From NCBI GenBank assembly GCA_002189035.1, contig CM007989.1, positions 5,673,001 through 5,737,000 of the forward strand: DNA of 64,000 nucleotides, in the 5' to 3' direction. Source of the stretch: Utricularia gibba (lineage: Eukaryota; Streptophyta; Magnoliopsida; Lamiales; Lentibulariaceae). Both the position numbers and the translations under genes were made by a program. Position 1 is the first letter of the stretch. Each line of letters opens with the position of its first letter. The notes under the pieces are model-generated. The model had not been told where the DNA came from, searched no databases, and saw nothing but the letters and a program-made list of their open reading frames with translations. Shown here one piece after another: positions 12,582 through 24,875 of the stretch.

Positions 12582-12730
12582 GGGTTAAATTGTAACTCAT
12601 ACCCGTATTTAGTTTTTGGTTAGTGAGGAGGAAATTAAATATGGGAGTAGGTTAAACTATAACCTGTGGCCATATAGTTTGTGATTGAGGAGAGGAAAAT
12701 TGAATACGAGCATGGGTGAAATTGTAATCA
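12582..12730. repeat. Diverged tandem duplication, about 67-bp unit
   Basis: Two units beginning GGGTTAAATTGTAAC (12,582) and AGGTTAAACTATAAC (about 12,649), each followed by a TAGTTT, GTGAGGAG/TTGAGGAG and GAAATT/GAAAATT order. A partial third copy starts GGGTGAAATTGTAAT at about 12,714. Confidence 0.65.
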
Positions 12731-12985
12731 ATAATATTTTCAATATATAAGTAATTTAACTAATTTATTATATTATGTTGTATTACTTTTAATTTTATAA
12801 AAATATATATTTATAATGAATTAAAAATAAAGTTTAAATTAAAATCATAAAATATAGAATAATTGCATGAACAATATTATTTCAATTGAAGAAAAACTTA
12901 ACTAATTAAATGTATATACGAATTATGTAATAAAACATAATTAATGTATTTAAAATAATATAATATATCAAATTTATAGCACTTT

Positions 12986-14350
12986 GTCACGACCCACTTT
13001 TAGAGCTCGGGAAAGATGAGTTGTGACTACCTAGTCGTAATTGAAAACTAGAACTCAGGATGTCTTTCATAATACAATTCATTAATAATAAAATGAGTAA
13101 TTACATATGAAAATTAGATATAAAACTTTCTCCAAGTGCTTTTATCTCACGTAGTTTATAATAAAATAGATTCAAAATGAAAAGTATATTACACATACAT
13201 ATCTCATAGAAACCTAATAAACAGATTACACTATTATATGGATATATGCATAGGACTCCGGAAAGCATGATTGATCACTTAACTTCTATTGTCTCCCTTT
13301 ATCCCCTAAAATAAATGAAAGAGTGGTTATGCTTTTAAGTTTTAAAACAAGTGAAAATTAAGAAAGAACATAAAGAGTTTATAAAATAAACTTGAAACAC
13401 ATTGTGAATCCCTATAGCTATCTTTTCTCACATCTCATGTCCATCTAGCCTTGACCTTGCTATCAGTCGTGAGACATAAGGTGCCCTTGTCTATGGTTCC
13501 ACGCTTAGGAGAGCCATCTCTGACCATAAAACCACAAACTCAAGCCATACATAACATATCATATTTTGCATAGCTTTCATAATTTTGAGTCTTTTACTTA
13601 TACATGGTGCCTCAGATATACTTGGCATATTAGCTATAGTGCTTGTGGTACAACCACGTTACTAAAAATATGCGTCTATATCCTTTCCATTCTTTTCTAT
13701 CTTGTTTATTATATACTACACAAAGATACATATTGCAATACCATCTTAAAAATAACAGAGTTGACTATCAGTAAAAAGAATCATACTTTTGGAACTCAAA
13801 AATAGCTTTTTTTTGAAATAATATGAAATAATCCACTCGCTTATTAGAACTTTCATATAACATAAAAGGGTTTTAAGCATAAACACAATGACATCCAAAG
13901 TAATGGAAATTAAACATCAATATTACATATACATATAACTTTTCATAAATCAATTTCAAAGATAAGTAAAGCTTAAAAAATAATCATGCCACTTACCTTA
14001 ACATCTTATATCCCAAACTAACTCTCTAGCTTCGTTCACTGAAAGTATTATAACATTTTCTTCCAACCTCTCCTCCTCGCCTTTATAAAACTCAAGAATG
14101 AATGAAAGAACCTTACATTCCATCATATATATATATTCTCATCTACATCTCATCCTTATTTTGCATTCGACATGTGGCATTCATGCTTTATATACAAGTG
14201 GCACACATGCGACAAGACACATGGCACACATAGAGTAGGATATGTGGTACACATGCAAGATGACACGTGGAACGCACATAATGGTGTTACTTGGATACAT
14301 TTGATTGACTAAGCTAGTATAAAGTATTAGAAACCTAAAACCCAAGGTTA
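12986..14350. other. Possible LTR starting TGTCACGACCC
   Basis: TGTCACGACCCACTTTTAG at 12,986 resembles the 5' end of many plant Ty3/gypsy LTRs. I could not find the matching CA end, a target duplication or a second copy in the window, so this is only a possibility. Confidence 0.25.
14165..14290. repeat. Short imperfect repeats around ATGTGGCACACATG
   Basis: Four to five imperfect units of about 25 bp share (A/G)TGGCACACATG-like cores, with variants ACATGTGGCATTCATG, AAGTGGCACACATGCG, ACATGGCACACATAG, ATGTGGTACACATGC and ACACGTGGAACGC. Several contain the palindrome CACGTG or ACATGT. Confidence 0.6.
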
Positions 14351-17300
14351 TATCACCTTGTTTCCCAAAAAAAGATGAAAGCGCAATGAATTGAAAGTGG
14401 AGCTAGATGCTACTGATTTTCTGAGTTGCTTTCTATCGTCGACGAGAAAAGGTTTAAAGAAAAATTCAAATATGGTGAAAACTCTAGTTGAGAGGGGAGC
14501 TAGGCACTACTAATTCGTTACTTCCTAAAAATATTCTCAATTTCCCAAAAAACATTTCTGATTTCCAAAAAAATATTCTCACTTTCCCAGAAAAGTACTC
14601 ATTAACAAATTTGAAAAATATACATTATTCTTCATCTTAATTTGAAATATATTCATACTTTCAAAATCTTTTTCAAAATAAAAATCATTAATATTTCTTT
14701 TTAAAAATAAATACCAAAAAATGAAATACACCAACATGTGAATATATTTCATTTTTTTACGAAAATTATCATAAAGAAGTATATTTCCAATATCATTATT
14801 ATGATTATACTAATTTCTAAATTCAACTTTTCATTGGATAGTATAAATAATAATTAGATTATAAAAATTCAAAAAACATAGATAACTAATTTGATTTCAA
14901 ATTTTAAGAAAATAAAGTTCTAATATATTGATATATAAAAGCGAATACAATACTATTTTGTTCATATGTTACATTTTCAATTTACTCATTTATTACATTT
15001 TCAAATTAAAAATGTGACTAAAAGCGAATCCAATACTACTTTGGGTAAAATTATTATTGCTTTTAATCAATTCATGCTATTTTGATCAATTATGTTAATC
15101 CAAGTTTATAAAACCAAACAATCTACATGTATATTTTTTAAAGATTTTCTATCACAAACATTTTTTATAAGTTATTTTGAATTCTACATATTTGTAAGAG
15201 TTTTAATCCGTAAAGATGTTGTAGTTGTATGCATTTTCTATGGTGGTAATATAAAAATAATGTATATGGGCATACAATACGACACTCCAAACAAGAATTT
15301 ATTGGCAAACCTGATCTTGAGTTTAAAAGAAGCAATCTTTCAAGAAAAGAGAAGTTAGCTCTCAAGAATTGAAAATTCTTGTAACCCAAATTATAAAATG
15401 GTACCACACTCACAGAAACAAGAAATGAAATAAAAGTGATAAACCACACACAAGCCACTACAAGTAAAACTTGATAAATCTAAAGTTTTACAAGAACTTC
15501 AAAAAGGAGTATTAATCTCAAAAGTCATTACAATTAAAGTTATTTCTAAACAATAGTAAAGTACTTCTAATATAAATAGAGAAATAGACTTATTCAATTA
15601 CAAGAAATATTAGTAAACTAAGGAGTTATGACCCATCAACTTGATCTAACTTGAATAGATTGAACTCTATGCTACAAGTTTCATGAATTTCCTAATTGAG
15701 TCATAATCCGTAAAAAAGTTTTTGATGTTGTCTTGCTTTTAATCTTGTGAGTGACCAAATTGAAATGAGGTGAGGATTTGTGTACTTATTTCCCTCATCT
15801 TCATTGTCCTCATATGAGGCATCTATGATCTCAATAACATATGATGCATGCTATTTTTCCAGTAGAATCTCTTTGTCTGAAAAGAAATATTTTTTTATGA
15901 AGCACTTATGTGAACCCATATGAGTGATAATAGGGAAGTGATAATTCTATACCATGTGTTCTTGGTATTTGCATCATGTATTATTATATATATAAATTAT
16001 TGTTCAATCATACAAGTCGATAAGATACATTTGTATGGCTAATATATATACAAACTACTGATTATCGTCGCTATAGATGTCGGTGGAAATGCTCTCCCCT
16101 ATTTATTTTGAATGACATAAAATAGATGTATTAAACAAAAAGAGAAATAATTTTTTTTTATGACAAATTGATATAAAGTATGATGATGTTTTAAAAATAT
16201 TTCCAAATCTTACATACACTATACTTGTTAAACATGATGTCATAAGTCAACTTTATTGACTCTCATGGTACAATATGTAATAATGCCCATATTCTTAAAA
16301 AAATACAATTGTGAAATGTGGTAAATTGAGATATATTAATGTTGTCATGTTCGAAAGTATACGTTTGAAATTAATTTGATTTATTGAAATACATATAATA
16401 ACATATTTTAGGATATATTTGTAAACTTGTTATTATTTTCAAATAAATCTCAGAGATCATACGAGTGACTATTATATAGTTTTATTTCTAGTGAACACCT
16501 ATTAAATGTAAGGTCATCCAGTAAAAGATGAATGCTATTGGACGCCATCACCTTTTTTGCTTTTAGTTGATCATTCAAGGAAACGAATACAAAATGTTTG
16601 TCTTAATACAATAAAGACAAAGGATTTATTAATTTTCAACATTCAAGTAGACATCAGACAGCTTCTTCAAGCTCTGAAAACCCATCTTATTTGAATATTT
16701 ATCTATCGAATCAACCTTATTAGGAAATTAGATGTTGATAATTCAAATTTAATTTACAGACTTATTGGTATTAGAAGACAAGATAATATTCTAATATATT
16801 ATGAATACTATGATATATTAAAATATTATCAACATTATCATATTATGGAGAAATTAATAGATTTTTATAAACATCTTCATTAGTTAGTACTAGGATTTTC
16901 ATGTCAGTATTGTAACTATCTATAAAAATATTTGTTAAGAGGTCATACAAATCATGATGATAAAAATTAAATTATATTCAATGAATCGAAATAATATTTA
17001 TTATATGATTTTAGTATAAAAATTATATAAAAAATTATTAATATGTATTTAAACATCTATTAAAATTCAAAATATTTACAAAATATTTTATATATTTAAG
17101 TAAATAAAAATATATTATATTCATTAATTTAGATAATATATTTAATATATTATATTCATTAATTTAAAGGTAATTTATATTACAAGCATTATAATGAATT
17201 GGTTTATTCATTTTTTGTTTTCAACCACATTCAGTGCATTACATTTTTTTAATTGAAAAAAATGTTTTAATTTATAATATTTTTAATTAATGATATTTTA

Positions 17301-18960
17301 ATTGAAAATTTACTTTCCAAATTATTCTGTTTAGATATCAGAATGATTTCTATCAATAAGAATACAAAAATAAAATTAATATTAAAAATAGGGTAAACTA
17401 CCAATATAGGCATATTAGTGTATGTATTTAACAAAATTGGTTCAAAAGTGAGGTATTATACCAATTTAATATAGAATGAGAGGTATTTCACTAATTAACT
17501 CAGGCTTATCATACTATGCAGATGAATGCATTTACATGATCCCCTACTTCTAAAGTTTATTTCCTCCAATAAAATAATTGAACCCATACCCAATGCCAAT
17601 ATTTGAGTAGATCTCAAGAGGCTAGAGTTATGTAAGAGGAAAAATACCTCATTTGCTCTCCCTACACACTTTGGGTTTTCTTCCTCGTTCCACAATGGCA
17701 TGACAAGGGAGGCTCAATAAACACTCCACAAAGGAGAAGACCTATCCAAAAGGATGTGAAGCCTCTTAGGTCAACAATGTGTAGGCTCAAGAGAGGACTA
17801 CTCGATCGTTCGATGAGGACAGTCATTGACTTTTCCAAAAAATAAAAAGAAGAATATATTGTCATTTGTAGAGAATCTTGTTAGATTAGTTAACAAAAGA
17901 AGAGAAGTCTATCAACAAACACACTTTTTGGATAAGGGACCGTTATTTCATAATGAAGAGAAAACACCAAATAGGAAAACGTTCTCTCCAATTATGCAAA
18001 CTCTTCTTTGTGAATATTGTTCATCGTTTTCACTTGATTTTTTGTGAAATCTCTTCCTTGTGTATAAACTATTTGTCTCATTACTACTCTTCCAAAAAAT
18101 CCTTAAACCATCTAATGTAAGAGGAAACTACTAAAAAACATTGAAATAGTCATCAACTCCATAACACAGAGGAAACACAATAAGAATAAGACAACGTCAT
18201 GTTAACTTATCTTGTTTAAGGGCTAGCGACGGGCCTAAGCAGTGGCTAAACTGGGCTTCAGCCCAGTCCAAAAAAATTTACAAAATTAATATTAAAATAT
18301 AAAAGAGTTACTATATTTAAAAAAAATTTATTATTAAATTTTATTTATTAATTTTAAATTAGCACCCCCCACAAATTTGATTAGATCCTGTGAAGGACAA
18401 TAACATATTTTACCAAAAATAAAGGTGCATATCACTATATTGAACAGATATCGCTAGAGTAAGAGGATAGCCCTCTTTAAGCTTCGAATATTTTGGGTAC
18501 GTATATAAATAAAGAAGAAGAAAAAAACAAAGTATTGGTTTTTTATTAAAAAGAGAGCATCTACATGTTTTTGGGTGATGAAGTCAACAATTTCTAGAAC
18601 TCTTTGCCAACCTTTTTCCATTTTTTTGCCATTGAACTTTCCACCGTAATGCATGTGTTCTTTTGACTTTTCTAAAAACTTCAAACCATTTAGTCTTACA
18701 ATTAATCCACTAAACAACACACAAAAAACTACAATAATCAATTTTTAAAATCAAAAGTTTTTTAAAAAATATGCAGAGGCTTCATCATTTGGACAACTCC
18801 TCGATACGATACGAGGCTGAATAAAGTTGGTCTTATTTGTAATCCAATCAAAAGGATGATTTTCTATGCATTTTTTAACAACAATAATGTAAAAGTAGCG
18901 TATAGTACAGGCAACAAGAGCACATACAGCGTGGATGAACTGCTCCGACAGTACATCTAT
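14351..18960. other. AT-rich intergenic DNA, no gene recognised
   Basis: Open frames exist (for example 15,092-15,358 plus, 18,454-18,741 minus) but none resembles a known family or chains with splice sites. A patch at 18,240-18,400 with GGCTTCAGCCCAGTCC and a C-rich AGCACCCCCCAC has the look of a decayed transposon fragment. The last few hundred bases before 18,961 probably include the 3' untranslated region of the LysM receptor gene. Confidence 0.35.
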
Positions 18961-21029
18961 CTACCTTGCCGCGATTTGCTGCGGCGAAAGGCCACTCTGA
19001 GACACATCAAAGAACATATCATCGTTTTTGGACAAGGCGTAGACGATCTCAATCATGCTGGGACGCCTTGCCGGATCCCTCTGAATGCAGGCTACGGCCA
19101 CAGCCATCACACTCATCACACTCTCCATCGGGCAAGCCTCTTTTAATAGCCGCGCATCCATCCACTCCGTCACATTCTGCAATTTCTTGTTTTCATTCTC
19201 CTCCATAATCTGAATAGCACTCGCCCATAGGGCATTCCCATTGTCTTCTATCGCTTCCCGGCCGGTGACCAGCTCAAGTAGCACCACCCCGAATGAAAAA
19301 ACATCCATTTTCGTGGACACCATGCCATCAGCAAGATACTCAGGAGCAATGTATCCCTGTGTTCCTACAATGTGCATTGTTATGGCATTGCAGCCAGACT
19401 TTGCAAGTCCGAAGTTGGCAATCTTGGCTCGCATGTTTGCATCCAAGAGAATGTTGCTGCTCTTGATGTCCTTGTGCACAACTTTGGGTCTCGTATGCTC
19501 ATGGATGTATTGGAGTCCATTGGCAACGTCAATAGCAATTCTCAGCCTCGTATTCCAGCTTAGGTTTGAGTTCTTCTTCTCATGCAACCAGGAATAGAGA
19601 GAGCCATTCTCTACGTATTCGTAAACCAGGTAGCAGTTTGCATCTTCAGAGTCTATGGAGAACCCCTCCAGCCTAACTAAGTTGCCATGGTTGACCTGCA
19701 ATGCAAATAACCAGAAAGCTGATCAACCAAAGGAAATAACCGAAATAGGAAACCACTGTTGCCTCTGCATCAAATCTGCATATCAAGGAACAACAGAACA
19801 ATCATCCACATCTTTAATATCTTCAGTTATGAACTTTAGGAACTGTAACATACAAAGAACCCAAACTGGCAATGGAATGTAGAAGCTGTGTTACCAGGAA
19901 TGTATAATAAATTTAGATCGTGCACCTTCTGTAAGATTTTCAGTTCTTCATATGCATTCCACTTCATCTTCTTGATGGCATACCATTCTCCATCGACAAA
20001 TCCTCTATAAACAGATCCCTGAATGACAGATTTATCATCAAATCCATTCGTCGCAGCACGTAACGCTTCAACATCAAACAGCTTATACTTATCCAAGCAG
20101 CCTGATACGTCAGCCATCAAACTAATCTCAGTTTTCGTAGGCTCTGCCTTTGTTCCTGTGCGGTTGGGTAATTTTGTGTAATCAGCTTCATTAGTTGATC
20201 CCTTTTTCATCCTGCTTTCTCTGAGGCACCATATCCCACATAACAAAAGCAATAGAAACCCACAAACTCCCATACCAACTCCAAGGCCAACTATGACACC
20301 TGTCCTCTCCGTTCTCACAGAAGTAGGGACTACGGGGACTTCATTCCTCGTGATATTCGGCAGCCTCGAAACTGGGATGAAAATCGTATCTGATGGCCGA
20401 ATGTTGTTGCCATTAACCTCAGTTAAAGAAGATTCTGTTGCCCCAAATCGTGCAGCAATAGAACTAAAAGTATCACCACGCTGAAAAACGTAGCTAACAA
20501 GATAATTCACAGAGTTTCCCAACTGGGCTGAACTGGGACACCTGCAGAAGATGGGAAAAACAATGACATCCCCAACGTTGAGATTGGTGGGCACGAAGGT
20601 GGGATTCACGATCATAACAGACTGGTAAGTAGTCAGATTTTGATAGTTTCGGGTAGAAACCCCCCAGAAAGTATCGCCGCTCTGAATGGTATAGTTTTGA
20701 CCCGCATAAGAAATAGCGTAGGTGCTGTTTATTTGGTGGCAACGACAAGTTATGGGCACGAAAAGAAACTCATCAGGGAGAAGCTGGGAACTCGGACTGG
20801 AGATATTACTGGGATTCGCAATCATCGGACGACTGAGGGAGAAAAGATCGCCTATTGATGCAAGATCTAGAAAATTGGGGGCCGTAGCTCTGTAAACAAC
20901 ATAAGTACTACAGGAATTGCCCCTGGTTTGATTAACGGCGCACGTAAATCCCTCTGTGGGTGGCTGCCCGTAAGCACGATAAGTGGAGAAGAAGAAAATC
21001 AAGAAGACAGAACCCCAGAAAGACGCCAT
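18961..21029 (-). CDS. LYR3: LysM receptor-like pseudokinase, LYR3 type, 2 exons, intact
   Basis: Plasma-membrane receptor of the LYR family, whose members bind chitin oligomers or lipochitooligosaccharides and signal through an active LysM kinase partner. Exon 1 is 21029-19926 and exon 2 is 19695-18961, joined LQK|VNHGNL; 612 residues. Signal peptide about 1-21, three LysM domains about 46-92, 112-158 and 178-222 separated by CxC pairs (CRC at 95-97 and 162-164), transmembrane helix about 244-268, kinase-like domain about 320-590. The glycine loop is degenerate (IQGSVYRG), Lys353 is present, HKDIKSSN replaces HRD, and NFG (462-464) replaces DFG, so it is probably kinase-dead like its family. 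The segment KIANFGLAKSG, the VNHGNLV start and the IAAR-type tail fit LYR3 rather than LYK4/5. I chose Met at 21,029 because it directly starts the signal peptide; an in-frame Met at 21,062 adds 11 residues. Confidence 0.9.
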
Positions 21030-22867
21030 CTTTGGTGGTTGCGCCAGAGGATAGACATACATACATACATATTATAGAGCTCCCATGGTGGAAATTTCTG
21101 AGTTTTTGGGACCCCTTGATGGGAACTTGCGTCAATGATAATGCCTGTAAGTCAAGCGACTTGAAGTTGTAGTGGGAATCCATGACCTGTGAGATGTCAT
21201 CTGGTTCTAGATGACTCATTCTGAAGACTACAAAGGTGCAATGTTTCTTAAACAAACTTGATCTAGCTCATAAGATTCACTAAACAAGATAGGGGATAGT
21301 AGTGTTGAACAGAATGATTCAAACTAATCTCCATTTACACAACCTTTGGCTTATGAAGAATAGAAAATGCACAGATAAGAAGAGAGCAAAAGCACAAGAA
21401 ACTTGTACACAATTTTAAATAGTATTTTGAAAATTTTTTAAATCTATTTTTATTTTTATAAAATTATTGTGGAAAAATAGAAATAAAAAGTAAAAATAAA
21501 CTAATTATTACTCAAAAATAATTTTTGTAATACAATTTTAAAAATATTTTTTTATAGAATTATTTTTACAATTGATATCATTCTAAAACAAAATTATTTT
21601 TACTTTTTAAAAAATATAAATAGACTTACAAAATTTTCAAAAACTGTAATTTAGATTATATGAGTTACAAAAGTATTTTGTTAATCAGTTATTTGCAAGG
21701 CACCATAACTTTATTTAAATAGCACTTCATCCTTTAAAGACACACTTGAACCATTTATTGAGCGTAACTCCCAACAGATATCGATTTCCCGATCCCTTGT
21801 TCTGGTCACCAGTGGCAGGCATTGACTTGGTCTGGGTAGGAAAAGAGCTGACGTGAGTATTGGTGCTGCCCACGCTGGTTGAGTGTCACCTCACACCCTT
21901 AACCTCAATTTCACAGTTACTTAGAAAATTACCAATCCATCGACTATTAATTTTCATTTATAAAATCAATATAAAATTATTTTAATTTTTTGTTGAGTAT
22001 GAAAATCTTTTTTAAAACTAATATCATTAACCATGTTTTTATTTGGACCTCAACACAATTTTAAAAAATGATAATCATTTTATCATGTTTCAAAATACTT
22101 TCTTTTTGTCTATTGCAACTATCCATGAATCGCATGTATATTAATAAAATTAAACATAATTTGTGTGAATTCATCAAAAAAAAAATAAAGTTACTTAATA
22201 TTGATTTTTATTTTTACAATAATATAATTGTTGTGGGATTTCGGTATTTATGATTTTTTTTAAGAAAATTTCAATAATATCCCGTGATTTAGAGGTGTTT
22301 TGAGGAAACCAGTGAAAAAGATCAAAATTAGTAATCCAAAAGTAGTGAAAACTAGGGATGCTCATTTATTTAAAAGAAAGTGATTCCACTAAGAACTTGA
22401 GGGAAAGATGAATGAGGTTCATTTAAAAAGTTACAAGAATGCTTGAGAAGTTATTTTACCTTTTTGGGATGCTTTCTTTGACCAAAAGTAGGTTCTTATT
22501 TATTTCTTTTCATATTTATAGATATAAAGACTTAGATAGCAAGATGGAGCTTTCTCTTTTCATCATACCTTTATATCCATATCTATGCCACAATTATATA
22601 TTCCCTCAATTTGGGAAAAAAGGTTAATACTTAATAGGTCACGTGGATGCATGAACAAAGATAAGAATGAAGCCCCAATGAGATATTGGTATTATACAGC
22701 TATTGGATACAACAATTGGAAAGGTCGCAAGATAGGCTTTTAGCTGATTTTGACTTTCAATATTTAGAGTAAAAAATGCTCATTCGCTAAACCCACCACC
22801 ACTTTGGGTGCTTGGTAGGGAAGAGTGCGACCTTCTGATTGTGTCCACTTTGGTCCTATACTTCTTA
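21030..22867. other. LYR3 promoter side and AT-rich intergenic DNA
   Basis: Immediately upstream of the LysM gene is a CATA tetranucleotide run (about 21,050-21,070) next to a minus-strand CTATAATA at about 21,078-21,070 that could be a TATA box. The remainder to 22,867 is AT-rich without a recognisable gene or repeat. Confidence 0.4.
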
Positions 22868-23434
22868 GGGTGCGTTTGGTTGCTGGGTTTGGTCTAAACC
22901 CAGGTTTAGTTTATTTGGGTTTAGGTAACCCGGTTTTATGGGTTTAATGGGCGTAAATCGTGTTTGGTTGATGGGTTTACATTATTTGGATTTAAATGAA
23001 TACATGTTTAGTACGTGGATATAAAATGGGTTTATGGATAATTTTCATGGGAATTTACCAATATAGTCTTCCCCAACAATAAACTATTCCTCTTTATTAC
23101 CGTTTGTTTTCCCCTTCGTCCACCGACTTTCACACCCTGTTGTCGCAGTGCTGCCGTCCGACGAGATCTCCTGATTTCACTAGTAATTGAGAGTGAAGAG
23201 CTATGGGTTAAGTCTAGATTGTATACTCCCTTTGTTGCGCAGAGTTTCTTGTTTGAAATCTGATGAATTTTGAGTCAATTTTACGGTTTACTTGTTGTAA
23301 TTGCTCGGTGTAGGTGCTTTGTTCTTGCTGTTTTCTTTCCTCCCGCATAGATTGCAGGTATGCACAACCCAATCGTGGTGGAAGACTCTCACAAAGAAAC
23401 GAAACGCACCTAAAAGCCAAATGAGGAGAAAGAC

Positions 23435-24191
23435 TTGTTGCACGTTTTGAAGCAGATAGTGAAAGAAGGCTGGAAAATTGAGAATGGTTTTAGGGGTGGG
23501 TATCACCGAGCATTGGAGACAATGTTCTTGAAACTCTGCACTACAACCGACATCCGTGCACACCCGCATATATCTAGCAAGGTGCATACCTGGAAAAGAG
23601 ACTACTATCTCCTTGTAGATTTTTTATCAAGGTCGGGCATTGGTTTCAGTGAGCTGACCTACACCGTAGACGCAGACGAGGAGGTTTGGAAGGAGATTGA
23701 TCAGGTATGTATGCCCTGTTCTCGCTGTGTTATATCTAGTGCTTACCGTGTTATTATGTCAGCATGCACCCAGGCTGTGCGTTCTAAGACACAAAGCGTG
23801 ACCGTATAACATGGAGTGGCAGGAAATCTTTAGAAAGGATCGGGCTACAGGAGATATTACAATGAGCTATGTAGCCGTGACCAGGAAGAGGAAATTCACG
23901 GAAGATATTGGGGAGAATTTGGAAGCATCTTCGGATTTCCCTCTAGACCCGGATAGCATTGGACAAGATATGAACTTGTCGTATACTGACACACCTTGTG
24001 ATCCAATTGGTTCTGCTGCGGAGGGTGTGAATGTCACGCCTAATAGGGACTCCGAGTCACACAACAGCACCGACTCGTCGCGGCGGATTGGACGAAGCGA
24101 CAGGGGACCGAGGGGAATCGATGATGATGTGCAGTTCATCAAAGAAATGAAAGAGCTGAACATGCGCACATGCGAAGAGCAATGTCACTAA
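23435..24191 (+). pseudogene. Harbinger ORF1: Myb/SANT-like DNA-binding protein, broken
   Basis: First block (to about 23,705) reads LLHVLKQIVKEGWKIENGFR, then DIRAHPHISSKVHTWKRDYY and ends EVWKEIDQ before a GT donor. It is the trihelix-like Myb/SANT domain found in plant Harbinger ORF1 proteins and their domesticated relatives. The second block resumes before RHKA-stop-PY at 23,799 and continues WQEIFRKDRATGD, then an acidic and Ser-rich tail with DDDVQFIKEMKELN. The TGA at 23,799-23,801 replaces the conserved Trp of the SWPY-like motif. Upstream of LLHVL the frame is also shifted. ORF1 normally binds element ends and brings the transposase to the nucleus. Confidence 0.8.
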
Positions 24192-24875
24192 GGATTAATA
24201 GTGGTGCAGCAATTGCGGGAGTTGGTGGACAATCAGTGTCACGCAGGGGAGATCATTAGAGGTATGCCGTTGCAATTAACTGCCATCAAATGTTTTACAT
24301 AGCAGAGACGATTAGTTCCAACCCTGCGAGGTTGCGCTACTTCCTTGCCTCCAGTGATTGTGAAAGTGAGCTGATAGTGCAGGGTTTAGCATCCGAACGG
24401 ATATCTTAAATCTATTGTGTGGAGGTTGGCCTTATTTTGGACTCATGGGTTAGATGTATTTCACCTTTTAAGCATCTTTCAAGCAAATACCCTATATTCC
24501 ACATGAAAATGTAGGCGTAGGACGATTGTAGGTAACTGGTACGAGCACCGCGTACGTAGACAGTGTTCTGACGTCATTGATGGAAGCACCGCGTATGAAC
24601 AAGCGCGGTGCTTCGTTGTTGAGCACTCTTCCGCAAATGCGGTGCTACAACTACCGCCACACTCAATGCGGTGTTATCGAGTAGTGATGGACTAGTACCA
24701 CGCTGGTGTTGCATATTATGAAGCATCACGTTTAGACACAAGGTTTCAAATCCAGTGATGGCACCGGATGTTACAACATGCAGTGCCACCGCGATCAGTG
24801 TTCGATCACAAACTAGCAAAGTCAGCATATCATAGTCCACGCAAGATCCATGCAATTGCAAAGGTACATCATTCA

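Noticed and set aside
18240-18400. GGCTTCAGCCCAGTCC patch as a transposon end
   Set aside because: It resembles a common plant repeat phrase, but no termini or second copy could be identified in the window.
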